A program made the position numbers and the translations under genes. From assembly GCF_002224125.1 (NCBI RefSeq), contig NZ_NCSM01000029.1, forward strand, positions 392 to 64,391: a stretch of DNA of 64,000 nucleotides. Reading direction: 5' to 3'. Source of the stretch: Streptomyces sp. NBS 14/10. GTDB lineage: Bacteria; Actinomycetota; Actinomycetes; Streptomycetales; Streptomycetaceae. Positions 56,335-64,000 of the stretch are shown one piece after another. The first letter of the stretch is position 1, and every line of letters begins with the position of its first letter. Below the pieces are notes generated by a model. It saw only the letters and a list, made by a program, of their open reading frames with translations, did not search any database and was not told the DNA's origin.

Positions 56335-57708
56335 GTGGGGCCCACCGTGATTCAGCCACTGATCACTTGGCGACGGGAGCCCTGGTTGTCCCCCGAACTC
56401 ATCTCGATCATCGTGCTGGTGGCGGTCTTCGTGCTGGCCACCACCCGCTCCGTCAACATGGGTGCCCTGTCCTTCGCCGCCGCCTTCGGCGTGGGAGAGC
56501 TGGTCGCCGACCTTGACGCGGACGGTATCTTCGCGGGCTTCCCCGCGGACCTGTTCGTGGTCCTCGTGGGTGTGACGTATCTGTTCGCCCTCGCCCGGGC
56601 CAACGGCACCACGGAGTGGCTGGTCCACGCCGCCGTCAGACTCGTGGGCGGGCGGGTGGCGCTGATCCCCTGGGTGATGTTCGCGATCACCGGCGTGCTC
56701 ACCGCGATCGGCGCGGTGAGCCCGGCCGCGGTCGCGATCGTCGCCCCCATCGCGCTGAGCTTCGCCGCGCGGTACGACATCAGCCCGCTGCTGATGGGGG
56801 CCATGGTGGTACACGGCGCCCAGGGCGGTGGCTTCTCGCCGATCAGCATCTACGGCTCGATCGTGAACGGCATCGTGGAACGGGAGAAGCTGCCGGGCAA
56901 CGAGATCACGCTCTTCCTGGCCAGCTTGGTGGTCAACCTCGTCATCGCCGCCGTCGTCTTCGTCGTCTGCGGCGGCCTGAAGCTGCCACGCCACGCCGCC
57001 ACCGCACCCCGATCGGCCGGCCCGGGCGCTGCCGCCGCCGAGTCCGCACTGGACGACGACGGGGGTGGCCAGGCGCCTGCCGGCGCGCCCGTCGAGGAGT
57101 CGGCGATCGGCCTGACCCCCGACCGGGTGGCGACCCTCCTCGCCCTGGTCGCCCTCGTCGTCGCCGTGCTCGCCTTCGACCTCGACGCGGGCCTCGCCGC
57201 GATCACCCTCGCCGCGCTGCTGAGCCTGTTCTGGCCCAAGGACGGCAAGAAGGCGGCCAACGAGATCTCGTGGCCGACGGTGCTGCTGATCTGCGGTGTG
57301 CTCACCTACGTCGGCGTGCTCCAGGAGATGGGCACCATCGACTACGCGGGCCGGGCGGTCAGCGACATCGGCGTCCCCCTCCTCGCGGCCCTCCTGCTCT
57401 GCTACATCGGCGCCCTCATCTCCGCCTTCGCCTCGTCCGTCGGCATCATGGGCGCGCTGATCCCGCTCGCGGTCCCCTTCCTGGCCAAGGGCGACATCGG
57501 CGCGGTCGGGATGGTGGCCGCCCTCTCGGTCTCGGCCACCGTCGTCGACGTCAGCCCCTTCTCCACCAACGGCGCCCTGGTGCTCGCGGCCGCCCCCGAC
57601 GTCGACCGCGACCGTTTCTTCCGCCAGCTGATGGTGTACGGGGGCGTGGTGGTGGCGACGGTTCCGGCCGTGGCCTGGCTGGCCATGGTGGTGCCGGGCC
57701 TTGGCTGA
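56335..57708 (+). CDS. SLC13/MatC-like dicarboxylate permease
   Basis: 457 residues with about 11 membrane segments; the N-terminal half resembles the MatC_N domain (GFPADLFVVLVGVTYLFALA, AVSPAAVAIVAPIALSFA) and a charged 50-residue loop splits the protein. It probably imports a C3/C4 dicarboxylate or similar acid. GTG 56335 lacks a ribosome binding site; TTG 56386 has GGGAG 7 bp upstream and is a good alternative start. Confidence 0.85.
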   Translation: MGPTVIQPLITWRREPWLSPELISIIVLVAVFVLATTRSVNMGALSFAAAFGVGELVADLDADGIFAGFPADLFVVLVGVTYLFALARANGTTEWLVHAAVRLVGGRVALIPWVMFAITGVLTAIGAVSPAAVAIVAPIALSFAARYDISPLLMGAMVVHGAQGGGFSPISIYGSIVNGIVEREKLPGNEITLFLASLVVNLVIAAVVFVVCGGLKLPRHAATAPRSAGPGAAAAESALDDDGGGQAPAGAPVEESAIGLTPDRVATLLALVALVVAVLAFDLDAGLAAITLAALLSLFWPKDGKKAANEISWPTVLLICGVLTYVGVLQEMGTIDYAGRAVSDIGVPLLAALLLCYIGALISAFASSVGIMGALIPLAVPFLAKGDIGAVGMVAALSVSATVVDVSPFSTNGALVLAAAPDVDRDRFFRQLMVYGGVVVATVPAVAWLAMVVPGLG

Positions 57709-57734
57709 CCGGCCCCGAGCCGAGGAGGGCGACC

Positions 57735-58220
57735 ATGACGAAGCCGCGGAGAGCGACCGACACGCCTGAGGAGCGCCCTGTGGACTGCTTCGTGTGCCGG
57801 AAGCACCGCGATATCACGCTGATGCCGGGAGGGCCGGTACACGAGGACGAACTGGTGGTGGTCTCACACGTGTCCCCGCGGGCTCCGGGACAGTCGGCAG
57901 AGGTCTATCTGGGACACCTCCTCGTGGAGCCGCGCCGGCACGCGGCCGGGCTCGCCGACCTCACGGACGAGGAGGCCGAGCGCATGGGGCGCTGGAACAC
58001 CAGGTCCGCGCGTGCGCTGCGGGAGGTCGCGGGCGCCGAGCATGTGTACGCGGCCGTGATCGGTGACCGCGTGTCCCATCTGCACCTGCATCTCCTGCCG
58101 CGCTACCCCGGCACGCCCCGGGAATACTGGTGGACGCGCGTCGACGAGTGGCCACAGGCGCCACGGGGCGGTGAGGAGGCCGCCGCGGAGCTCGTACGAC
58201 GCCTGAGATCCCGCTGGTGA
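57735..58220 (+). CDS. HIT-family protein (nucleotide hydrolase/transferase)
   Basis: 161 residues with Cys-containing FVCRKH near the N-terminus and the catalytic histidine triad HLHLHLLPRY. HIT proteins hydrolyse nucleotidyl phosphoramidates and dinucleotides. GAGGAGGG lies before ATG 57735, 26 bp after the permease, so they may be cotranscribed. Confidence 0.9.
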   Translation: MTKPRRATDTPEERPVDCFVCRKHRDITLMPGGPVHEDELVVVSHVSPRAPGQSAEVYLGHLLVEPRRHAAGLADLTDEEAERMGRWNTRSARALREVAGAEHVYAAVIGDRVSHLHLHLLPRYPGTPREYWWTRVDEWPQAPRGGEEAAAELVRRLRSRW

Positions 58221-58259
58221 GGGGCGCAGGCGCGTTGTCGCGGCCCGGTCGCCACGCAC

Positions 58260-59060
58260 TCATGAGCCGTCCAGCCTGCGGTTGGCCAGGACGGACACCG
58301 AGCGCCGCACCGCGGCGACCTCGTCGGGGTCCACATCCCCCACCAGCAGCCCCGGGCCCGCCCCCAGCCGCTCCCGTACGGTGCCGTCGGGGCCGATGAG
58401 GGCGCTGTGGCCGATGCCGGTGGGGGCGGAGGTCGCGGGGGCGAGGCCGGCGGCCGCGGGGTCGGCCTGGCCCGCGGCGGCCAGCCAGACGGTGGCGTCC
58501 AGCGCCCGGGCCCGGGTCAGCAGCTCCCACTGCTCGCGTTTGCCGGGCCCCGCGCCCCAGGAGGCGGGCAGCAGGGAGAGCTGTGCGCCGGCGTCGGCGT
58601 GGGCCCGGAACAGCTCGGGGAAGCGTACGTCGTAGCAGGTGGCCAGGCCGATCCGGAGGCCGTCGAGGTCGAAGGTCACCACTTTGGAGCCCGGGGCCAC
58701 GGTCCTGGACTCGGTGAAGCCGAACGCGTCGTACAGGTGGATCTTGTCGTACGACGTCTCGACGCCCGGGCCGGTGACCAGCAGGGTGTTGGTCACCCGG
58801 CCGTCGGGCGCCGGGGTGAACATCCCCGCCACGACCACCAGACCCGTGTCCTTGGCGAGCTGCCGCACCCCGGTGGCCCACGGTCCGTCCAGCGGCTCGG
58901 CGAGCGGGCCGAGCCGCGTACCGAAGCAGGCCATCGCCGCTTCGGGGAACACCACGAGACGGGCGCCGGCCTCCGCCGCGCGGTGTGCCTGCTCGCGCAG
59001 GGCGGCCAGGTTCCGCCGGGGCTCCGGGCCGGTGGTGAGCTGGCTCAGGGCGATACGCAT
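58260..59060 (-). CDS. Nitrilase-superfamily carbon-nitrogen hydrolase
   Basis: 266 residues with the Glu-Lys-Cys triad: FPEAAM, YDKIHLYDAFG and ATCYDVRFPE. It cleaves an amide or nitrile C-N bond; the size and KIHLYDAFGF pattern fit the omega-amidase/deaminated-glutathione amidase branch. It is convergent with the HIT gene, 39 bp apart. Confidence 0.9.
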   Translation of the reverse strand: MRIALSQLTTGPEPRRNLAALREQAHRAAEAGARLVVFPEAAMACFGTRLGPLAEPLDGPWATGVRQLAKDTGLVVVAGMFTPAPDGRVTNTLLVTGPGVETSYDKIHLYDAFGFTESRTVAPGSKVVTFDLDGLRIGLATCYDVRFPELFRAHADAGAQLSLLPASWGAGPGKREQWELLTRARALDATVWLAAAGQADPAAAGLAPATSAPTGIGHSALIGPDGTVRERLGAGPGLLVGDVDPDEVAAVRRSVSVLANRRLDGS

Positions 59061-59173
59061 GGGACATGGGCCTCTCTGCCGGGGACGGTGGCTGTGGCTG
59101 AGCGGGGAACTGCATACCCCTCGTGAGCAGGGTTACCCGACGGTCACCCGCTTTCCGGCGAAGGGAGAAGGCC

Positions 59174-59680
59174 ATGTATCCCGTGATGAGACCCCACCAC
59201 ATCGCTCCTCGGCTCACGACCGGAGCGTTCATGCTGAACTCCGGTCTGCGCAAGCTCGGCGCCGACGAGCAGACCGAGCAGGGGCTCCACGGCATGGCCG
59301 CCGGCGCCTATCCCATAGTCAACCGGATGTCGCCCCACCAGTTCACCAGGCTGCTGGCCTCCACCGAGATCGCTCTGGGCGCGGCGCTCCTGTCGCCCCT
59401 GGTGCCCACCGCTCTGGCCGGGGCCGGGCTGACCACTTTCGCCACCGGGCTGGTCGGGTTCTATCTCCGTACCCCCGGCACCCATCAGAAGGGCAGCCCG
59501 CTGCCCACCGACGAAGGCGTCCCCCTTGCGAAGGACTTCTGGCTGCTCGGTATCGGCCTGGGATTCCTCAGCGACCGCCAGGCATGGGTGTGGCCGTGCC
59601 CGGCGGCCTGCCGACGCCGGAGGCCGTGTCGGCACCGAAGGTCGTGCCACCACACAAAGCCGTGCCACCACAGAAAATAG
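59174..59680 (+). CDS. DoxX-like small membrane protein, possibly frameshifted at the end
   Basis: 168 residues with 3-4 hydrophobic segments (TEIALGAALLSPLVPTALAG, LLGIGLGFLSD). It resembles DoxX-like membrane proteins of actinobacteria. After about residue 140 the sequence turns into an odd Cys/His/Arg-rich tail (CPAACRRRRPCRHRRSC), while the +1 frame reads a natural-looking GLPTPEAVSAPKVVPPHKAV. A one-base indel near 59580 may have shifted the true C-terminus. RBS AAGGGAGAAGG precedes ATG 59174. Confidence 0.7.
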   Translation: MYPVMRPHHIAPRLTTGAFMLNSGLRKLGADEQTEQGLHGMAAGAYPIVNRMSPHQFTRLLASTEIALGAALLSPLVPTALAGAGLTTFATGLVGFYLRTPGTHQKGSPLPTDEGVPLAKDFWLLGIGLGFLSDRQAWVWPCPAACRRRRPCRHRRSCHHTKPCHHRK

Positions 59681-59714
59681 CGGAGCGGAGACTCGGCGGC
59701 GTACGCCCCGCAGG

Positions 59715-60169
59715 TCAGGGTGTGTACGAGGCCTCGCGCGCGGTGCGCACCACTGCCTGACCCTCGGCCCGGCCGAGCAGCCCGGCCGTCACCCACGTGT
59801 CCACCGTGGCCGCCACCTGCCGGACGAGTCCGGCCTTGGTGGCGAACGGGGCCGCGGCCCAGATCTCGTCGAGGAGCGTGGTGCCGTCGGGCTTGACGGG
59901 GTTGGCGACGCCGGACGAGGTGCCGCCGAAGACGACGTCGTAGCCCCGGCAGTAATCGAGCATCAGCCGGCGCTTGCCGGCGAACAGGCCATCGCCCAGC
60001 GCCACGTCCTTGAGCGCGAACGGCCGCACGGGGCGCGCCACCGCCGCCGAGGCAGCCGCGGCGGAGCCGAACGTGCCGCCGGGCCGGTGCCGATGGCGGA
60101 GACGAGGGGCGCCGCGGCGGCTCCTGTCGCGGTGCGGAGGAAGACACGCCTTCTCAGCGGTGCGGTCAT
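59715..60169 (-). pseudogene. Decayed GH127 (DUF1680)-like gene with Tat signal
   Basis: The first frame gives a Tat signal (MTAPLRRRVFLRTATGAAAA). After a frameshift near 60080 another frame continues with VARPFALKD-type sequence (RPFALKDVALGDGLFAGKRR, LMLDYCRGYDV), the start of GH127/DUF1680 beta-L-arabinofuranosidase-like proteins. About 30 residues later it jumps to a C-terminal segment (NPVKPDGTTLLDEIW, VDTWVTAGLLGRAE). Some 400 or more residues of the catalytic domain are missing, so this is a remnant. The + strand gene at 59680 ends just before it. Confidence 0.65.
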
Positions 60170-60293
60170 CGGGCCTCATTCCAGGGAGGCTTGTTCGAGG
60201 TGTCGAATGAGGTTCGAGAGGTCGACCAAAAGGTAGAGGCCCGCTGAGAGTGCGTCAATGCTTCGGGTGATCCAGAGAAGCCGGGATCTCTGT

Positions 60294-60331
60294 GGCCGGG
60301 GGCGGTGCGGCGGCCCGTGCCGCCCCCGGCC
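60294..60331 (-). terminator. Terminator hairpin after the NLP gene
   Basis: GGCCGGGGGCGG (60294-60305) pairs perfectly with 60320-60331 around a 14-base loop, just beyond the stop codon at 60339. Confidence 0.8.
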
Positions 60332-60338
60332 CCGCCTG

Positions 60339-61094
60339 TCAGGCGTTGGGGTCGAACGGAATCCCGGACGGCTTGGCCTTCGCGAGATGGCTGTTGAAGT
60401 TGCCGTCCTTGAGGCCGAAGGTGGCGCTGCCGAAGTCGGCCTGGCTCAGCTTGTCACGGATCCCCGCGGGGTAGCCGTTCCAGCCGACCAGGGTGGGGAA
60501 CTGCCACGTGTGGTAGTGGTTCTCCGGCGGTTCGTCGCCGGTGGTCGCGGCGCGGAAGGCGTGGGTGCTCAGTCCGTCCTTGTGGTAGACGACCTTCGGG
60601 TGCGTTCCGTCCCACTGCATCTGGTCGCGGTTGTGGATCTGGAAGTTGCCGTGGGCGGAGGTGGAGACGTACTGCGCCTGGTTGTTCTGCACCCACACCA
60701 CGACGTGTTCCCAGTCGTGGCGGTGCCCGCCGATCGTGGCCTGGTCCTTCTCGAAGTAGAGGCCGTAAATGATCGCGCACCAGCCGTTGTTGCACTTGTA
60801 GCGCGCGTATCCGTTGGTGTTGTCGAGGTCGGACTGGTCATGGCACTGTCCGTTGGGGTTCCCGGACGGGTTGAGGCCGCCGTTGAGGGTCCCGTCGGGT
60901 CCGATGGCGGGGGTCGGGTAGCAGCCGTCCGTGTCGTAGTCGAAGGCCGGCTGGAACGTCTGCTCCATTCCGTCCGCGTTGCCGGGCAGCGCCTTCGGGG
61001 GGTCGGCGAGCGCGCTGCCCGGAAAGGCGATGACCAGCGCGACGGCGCTGCCGAGGATGAGCGGGACCTTGCGGATGCGCGACCTTCTGTTCAC
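60339..61094 (-). CDS. Necrosis- and ethylene-inducing protein (NLP/NPP1 family)
   Basis: 251 residues, secreted (signal peptide to about residue 30). The diagnostic heptapeptide GHRHDWE is at 123-129, and four Cys (58, 84, 101, 106) suggest two disulfides, as in type 2 NLPs. In plant pathogens NLPs bind sphingolipids (GIPCs) and lyse eudicot cells; bacterial members occur in soil Streptomyces and Bacillus. It stands alone with its own terminator. With the nearby glucanase and pectin/uronan enzymes it hints at plant contact. Confidence 0.92.
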   Translation of the reverse strand: MNRRSRIRKVPLILGSAVALVIAFPGSALADPPKALPGNADGMEQTFQPAFDYDTDGCYPTPAIGPDGTLNGGLNPSGNPNGQCHDQSDLDNTNGYARYKCNNGWCAIIYGLYFEKDQATIGGHRHDWEHVVVWVQNNQAQYVSTSAHGNFQIHNRDQMQWDGTHPKVVYHKDGLSTHAFRAATTGDEPPENHYHTWQFPTLVGWNGYPAGIRDKLSQADFGSATFGLKDGNFNSHLAKAKPSGIPFDPNA

Positions 61095-61313
61095 TGCGTC
61101 CTCCTGAAGGACCGGGGGGTGGGGGTAGGCCGGTCAGCGTTGGCATGCCCAAGTCAGCTTGCTGCCACGCGACGGAGTCGCATATTGGACGCTGCCCCCT
61201 GACAACGTCAGTGGCGACAGATGGCGCCGGGGTGAAGAGTCAACCAATGTGGAGTGCGGGGGAATTGGGCTCGCTCAGACGGCGGCGATGGCGGCGGCCC
61301 TGCTCCTCGGCCC

Positions 61314-61967
61314 TCAACTCCCCGGGCGTGTGACCGGGGCCAGCCACATCCCGACGATCGCGTCGATCAGCCCGGTGGCGGTGTCGTGCCATGTGGCGCG
61401 GGGCGTCGGGGTGTTCTCGGCGAGGGCGCGTTCCCGCTCGGCGCAGATGTGCAGGATGAGCTCGCGCGCCATGGCGCCGCGCTCGGCGCGGATTTCGGCG
61501 GGCAGATCGGGCAGACGCCGGTTCACCCCTTCGACGACCTGCGGAAGCGACCCGGAGGACACGGACTCCTCGACGATGATGTCGTGGAGTGCGGGATCGG
61601 TCATCACCTGAGCGCAGAACCGCGCGTACCACGTCGGGCTGCCCAGGGCCGACAGATGCTCGGGGATCGGTCGCACCAGGCAGGCCACCCAGTCGCGGAT
61701 GTCGTCGGAGTCGCCGATCTCGGCCAGCAGCCGGGTGCGGATCCGCTCGACCTGTTCGGAGTGTTTACGCGCGATGGCCCGCACCAGGTCGGCCTTGGTG
61801 CCGAAGTGATAGCCGACCGCGGCGTTGTTCCCCTGTCCCGCGGCCTCGCTGACCTGCCGGTTGGACACCGCGTACACCCCGCGTTCGGCGAACAGCCGCT
61901 CCGCCGCGGTCAGGATCAGCTCCCTCGTCGCGCTGACCTGCTCCGCCCTTGCCGTCCTGCCGGCCAT
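61314..61967 (-). CDS. TetR-family repressor
   Basis: 217 residues: N-terminal HTH (SATRELILTAAERLFAERGV, SEAAGQGNNAAVGYHFGTKADL) and a helical ligand domain. The HTH with AAVGYHFGTK resembles the TetR_N/DUF family near fatty-acid and drug regulators. GAGGG precedes ATG 61967. Its target may be its own promoter or the thioesterase upstream on the same strand. Confidence 0.88.
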   Translation of the reverse strand: MAGRTARAEQVSATRELILTAAERLFAERGVYAVSNRQVSEAAGQGNNAAVGYHFGTKADLVRAIARKHSEQVERIRTRLLAEIGDSDDIRDWVACLVRPIPEHLSALGSPTWYARFCAQVMTDPALHDIIVEESVSSGSLPQVVEGVNRRLPDLPAEIRAERGAMARELILHICAERERALAENTPTPRATWHDTATGLIDAIVGMWLAPVTRPGS

Positions 61968-62055
61968 GATCACCACCCTCCTCGGCCACATGGCCAGGCA
62001 ACCGCATCCGCGCGGCTAGAGTCAAGCAGTTGCTTTAAATTCCTCGCTGACGCCT

Positions 62056-62868
62056 TCAAGCAGCGCCGCACCGCGGGGACGGCGGCTCCCCGTTGACGTC
62101 GGCCAGCCGGCCGCTCACCAGCTCGCGCAGGGCGACGGTCGGCGGCCGCTCCTGGCACAGGAAGACATGGCCGCCGGCGAAGTCCCGTGGCTGGGGCGAG
62201 GACGGTGTGCTCAGCCGCCACCGCTCCAGCTCCGCGGGGGACAGGCTCTCGTCGTCACGGCCGAACCACACGTGGTAGTCCGTGCCGCCACCCGCCGGCA
62301 TGGCGGGCGGTTCGCGGTACGTATCCAGGAGATGCAGGTCCTGGCCGAGCATCGTGACCGCGACGTCGAGCATATGCGGATAGTCGAACAGCTCCGCGGG
62401 GCAGCCGCCGTGCCGCCGCAGCTCCGTGACGAGTTCTTCCCGGGTCCTGGTCAGGAACGGCGCGCGCGGATGCGCCGCCAGCCGCGCGGTCGTCGCCGGG
62501 GACCGGGCCCCCGACAGCACGACATCCCTGACGTGGCTCCGCCGTTCGCAGGGCAGCGCCGAGACCAGGGCGTGGGCGAGGAGGGCGCCCAGGCCGTGCC
62601 CCACCACCACGGCGGGCCGGTCGACCCAGCTGCGGAACGCCGGGAGGAGCCGCTTGACCGCGTCGTCGAAGCTGCGCACCGGGGGAGCATCGGTCAGCTC
62701 CCCCCGGCCGTCCAGCTCGAACGCGACCGCGGCACAGCCCGGCGGCAGGGCCCGCGCCAGCGGAAGCATGGACAGCGCGGTCGCGCCCGCGTAGTGGAAG
62801 AAGAGCACCCTCAACGGCAATCGGGGGTCTCCGATCAGGAGGTGACCGTCAACCGTCCTGACACGCAT
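62056..62868 (-). CDS. Type II thioesterase-like protein with Gly in place of the catalytic Ser
   Basis: 270 residues of the alpha/beta-hydrolase TEII family that edit PKS/NRPS carrier proteins. The fold is clear (LFFHYAGATALSMLPLARAL, FELDGRGELT, WFGRDDESLSP, GGHVFL), so the Asp and His sites are present. But the nucleophile motif GHSxGA reads GHGLGA (Gly92, codon 62593-62595). Without Ser it should not hydrolyse thioesters and may be dead or only binding. It is 40 kb from the PKS genes. AGGGGGA lies 5 bp before ATG. Confidence 0.85.
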   Translation of the reverse strand: MRVRTVDGHLLIGDPRLPLRVLFFHYAGATALSMLPLARALPPGCAAVAFELDGRGELTDAPPVRSFDDAVKRLLPAFRSWVDRPAVVVGHGLGALLAHALVSALPCERRSHVRDVVLSGARSPATTARLAAHPRAPFLTRTREELVTELRRHGGCPAELFDYPHMLDVAVTMLGQDLHLLDTYREPPAMPAGGGTDYHVWFGRDDESLSPAELERWRLSTPSSPQPRDFAGGHVFLCQERPPTVALRELVSGRLADVNGEPPSPRCGAA

Positions 62869-63255
62869 GCCATTCCCCCTGTCTGCTGTGGCTGTCCGCT
62901 TTTCCGGTCCCGGCTGTGCGACGGTCGGCCATTAATGGACGCGGGACTCCCGGAACGTACGCTTCTTGTCAGTGAATTCTCCTGGCGCGGGCCGCGGAAG
63001 AGCTCGTCCGGCGTCAAGGAAACTCCTTTACCGAAAAAACGGGTCTACTTGATCAGGAGTTGTGCTGAACCCAGGGTGTGTTGCGAGCGAGGAGATCCTG
63101 TAATACGTCCGTCGACACTGTCAACTAATTCAGCCGACCTCGGACACATCTTCCCCATATCGGGCAATCCAGGGCCGACCGGTCGCAGTTTTTTTTGGAT
63201 CCGGCGCGGATGAACTGGCAGTGGCCCGCTTACGGTTCGCTTAGGATCCACGGTT
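62869..63255. other. 387-bp intergenic region
   Basis: It holds the divergent promoters of the thioesterase-like and XRE genes. It is less GC-rich than its flanks, has a T8 run at 63190-63197 after a CGACCGGTCG palindrome, and a TAGGAT -10-like hexamer at 63242 just before the XRE start. I see no gene in it. Confidence 0.6.
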
Positions 63256-63819
63256 ATGTCGCCCCCCCAGCACAACCCCGGAGAGCGTCCACGGATGTCA
63301 GGACGTCATGACGCGGCAGAGTGCTTCGCGCGGCGCTTCCAGCGCGTGCAAGAGGTCATCTACCCCGCCGACTTGGGCAGGCCGTACACGGAGCGGGAGA
63401 TCGCGGAAGCCGTCGGGATGTCCGTGAGCCAGATCAGCAATCTGCGCAACGGCCGCTCCGTCCCCCGGGCCGACCGGGCGGTCGCGCTGGCCACCTTGTT
63501 CGGGGTGCGCGTGGAGTACTTCTTCTCCCCGGACGAGGACCCCTACGCACGCGATGTCGAGCGGCACCTGCGGGCCATCGAACAAGAGCGGCGTGGCGAG
63601 CCCATCGGTCAACTGAACCGCGCCGCCGGCGGCTCGACCCTGCTCGTCGGCGGTCCGACACCGGCGAACGCCGGGCTGCTCGACGACGACCAGGTCCGTC
63701 AGATCGCCGAGGGCGTGGCCGTACTGCCCCACGACATGCGCGAGACCGTCTGCACCCTGGTGGACCAGCTGCGCCGCGTCGCCCGCCAGCACAAGAGCCG
63801 CGAGGGACAGCCACGGTGA
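63256..63819 (+). CDS. XRE-family HTH regulator
   Basis: 187 residues: XRE HTH (TEREIAEAVGMSVSQISNLRNGRSVPRADRAVALATLFG) followed by a helical region of unknown role. It may be an antitoxin or pathway regulator; the next gene begins 68 bp later on the same strand. ATG 63256 is the first start; ATG 63295 has GGAGAG upstream and is equally plausible. Confidence 0.8.
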   Translation: MSPPQHNPGERPRMSGRHDAAECFARRFQRVQEVIYPADLGRPYTEREIAEAVGMSVSQISNLRNGRSVPRADRAVALATLFGVRVEYFFSPDEDPYARDVERHLRAIEQERRGEPIGQLNRAAGGSTLLVGGPTPANAGLLDDDQVRQIAEGVAVLPHDMRETVCTLVDQLRRVARQHKSREGQPR

Positions 63820-63887
63820 ACCGGCCCCGTCCGAAATCTGCGTGGGGACCGGCCTCCTGACAGCGCGCCGAAGGAAGGGACTACAGC

Positions 63888-64000
63888 GTGGGCATGCGGT
63901 CCGAACGGCGCAGGGTCCGGGCCTTGTTGAAGGACCTGGGGCTACCGCCGCATCCGACCCTCGCCGAGCTGCACGCCGCCTACGAGGCCCGTTTCCAGCG
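63888..64000 (+). CDS. Start of an unidentified gene (truncated by window end)
   Basis: A GTG at 63888 (or ATG 63894) with AAGGAAGGG upstream opens a frame reading MGMRSERRRVRALLKDLGL and on to the window edge. It is too short to classify. Its position after an XRE gene suggests a two-gene regulatory or toxin/antitoxin-like unit, as seen with ImmA/IrrE-type partners. Confidence 0.6.
   Translation, partial: MGMRSERRRVRALLKDLGLPPHPTLAELHAAYEARFQ

Noticed and set aside
59112..59136. Another copy of the ATACCCC operator upstream of the DoxX-like gene
   Set aside because: ATACCCC is present but the second arm is only AGGGTTA at a longer spacing; it does not fit the 17-bp dyad.

Overview
The window looks like a Streptomyces chromosome. 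GC is very high, codons mostly end in G or C, TTA codons are rare and confined to a few genes, and there are many secreted Tat/Sec enzymes and regulator families typical of the genus. It reads as an accessory, arm-like region: the 3' half of a modular polyketide cluster, then plant-polysaccharide and sugar-acid catabolism, small regulatory/transport cassettes and several decayed genes. All assignments come from reading the sequence; no database search was possible.

Region 1 (1-22 kb) is the right-hand part of a type I PKS cluster. It holds the end of one PKS gene (DH remnant-KR-ACP), a bimodular PKS (KS-AT-DH-KR-ACP / KS-AT-DH-ACP), a terminal module (KS-AT-ACP-TE), a DHA2 exporter, a P450 and a crotonyl-CoA carboxylase/reductase, all on the + strand. 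An unusual SARP regulator fused to a CGNR zinc-finger domain lies on the - strand. The last two modules lack ketoreductases, so the chain should reach the TE as a beta,delta-diketo alpha-methyl thioester, which favours a 4-hydroxy-3-methyl-2-pyrone (or similar) end group. The bimodular PKS has one AT with changes in three signature motifs. Two PKS genes and the exporter carry TTA codons (bldA dependence).

Region 2 (22-31 kb) begins with a secreted GH44-FN3-CBM2 glucanase with an exact CebR-type operator. It is followed by a GPP34-family protein, a small protein and a second CGNR regulator. Next comes a cassette of DHA2 exporter, methionyl-tRNA-synthetase-like protein without KMSKS, and a wHTH/LuxR-type regulator. 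The exporter and the regulator share the same 17-bp ATACCCC-N3-GGGGTAT palindrome. This cassette is the best candidate here for an undescribed system.

Region 3 (31-40 kb) is a translationally coupled operon of a uronan-lyase-like protein and a GH28-like beta-helix protein, divergent from an FAH-family dehydratase/hydrolase, with two LacI-type palindromes between them. Beside it is a gene graveyard: a LacI tail and two pieces of a Gfo/Idh/MocA dehydrogenase separated by a decayed IS200/IS605 element (truncated tnpA and tnpB).

Region 4 (40-51 kb) carries a barstar-domain protein, a luciferase-like oxidoreductase, an AraC regulator, two paralogous XRE-TM-DUF2690 proteins flanking a secreted peptidoglycan-binding protein, and an aldo/keto reductase behind a candidate attenuator with a leader peptide. 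A hexarate pathway follows (GntP transporter, 5-dehydro-4-deoxyglucarate dehydratase, galactarate/talarate-type dehydratase, divergent LysR).

Region 5 (51-64 kb) holds a LysR/EamA pair, a LacI repressor with its own operators divergent from a Gfo/Idh/MocA dehydrogenase and a MatC-like permease, a HIT protein, a nitrilase-family amidase, a DoxX-like protein, a decayed GH127-like gene, a necrosis-inducing (NLP) protein, a TetR regulator, a type II thioesterase lacking its serine nucleophile, and an XRE regulator followed by a gene that runs off the end.
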